64,000 bases of DNA, from NCBI RefSeq assembly GCF_000027165.1, contig NC_013853.1, positions 1,488,001 through 1,552,000 of the forward strand, written 5' to 3'. The notes beneath the pieces are model-generated. The model worked only from the letters and a program-made list of their open reading frames with translations. It did no database searches and was not told the DNA's origin. This document shows, one piece after another, positions 63,970 to 64,000 of this stretch. This DNA is from Streptococcus mitis B6. Lineage in GTDB: Bacteria > Bacillota > Bacilli > Lactobacillales > Streptococcaceae. How positions within the stretch are numbered: the stretch's first letter is position 1; each line of letters begins with the position of its first letter. Position numbers and translations under genes: made by a program.

Positions 63970-64000
63970 TTTGAACTCCTAAGTAATATTTTATAGTTTA

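Overview
The window looks like a chromosomal segment from a mitis-group Streptococcus close to S. pneumoniae. The evidence is recognisable gene content (zmpB with its two-component system, aliB, pclA, L-lysine-type murE), YSIRK signal peptides with LPxTG anchors, and five BOX elements. Two things argue against a typical S. pneumoniae and favour S. mitis or a near relative. First, the zmpB/msrAB/ccdA block sits directly beside the pncB/nadE block, and as I recall these are far apart in reference pneumococci. Second, the N-terminal half of MltG differs from the pneumococcal protein I remember. The species call is an inference.

Left part (1-13.2 kb): the 5' part of pabB, the N-terminally anchored zinc metalloprotease gene zmpB with an upstream DUF436 gene, a histidine kinase/response regulator pair, and an extracytoplasmic methionine-sulfoxide repair operon (ccdA, thioredoxin lipoprotein, msrAB). 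From 13.2 to 15.9 kb there is a mosaic junction: a BOX with four boxB units, a ghost fragment of an Rpn-type nuclease gene beside an intact copy, an acetyltransferase, and a 190-bp tandem repeat whose hairpin includes the nadE stop codon.

Middle part (15.9-46 kb): NAD salvage (pncB-nadE), an XRE/membrane-protein pair, a HAD phosphatase ghost, an amino-acid permease, a frameshifted greA, mltG, acetyltransferases, murC, and a SNF2-type ATPase. A small AT-rich island follows (29.8-31.6 kb) with an IS30-derived miniature element, a 3' tRNA-Leu fragment and an AbiF/AbiD-like abortive-infection gene broken by one in-frame amber codon, preceded by a promoter and a short structured leader. Then come a sulfur amino-acid operon under a MET-box, aliB, a lipid II flippase homologue divergent from murE, CsbD, ppaC, a papain-like amidase gene split by a BOX, and RNA-related genes (GIY-YIG protein, tRNA methyltransferase, S1 protein, HAD-cyclophilin fusion).

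Right part (46-64 kb): the rpsF-ssb-rpsR operon, a full IS30-family insertion sequence just upstream of its promoter, asnS, the aspartate aminotransferase/TseB-like group, an MFS transporter, an FMN reductase, and the 2997-residue collagen-like surface protein PclA, which fills the last 9 kb. Most genes lie on the minus strand; murE, the transposase and the FMN reductase are the plus-strand exceptions.

Recurring theme: small mobile repeats (BOX, IS30 derivatives, the 190-bp repeat) reach into gene ends here. They supply stop codons to two genes, a start codon to a third, and overlap the stop of a fourth. Several genes carry single-base lesions (greA, the abi gene) that need checking against the reads.
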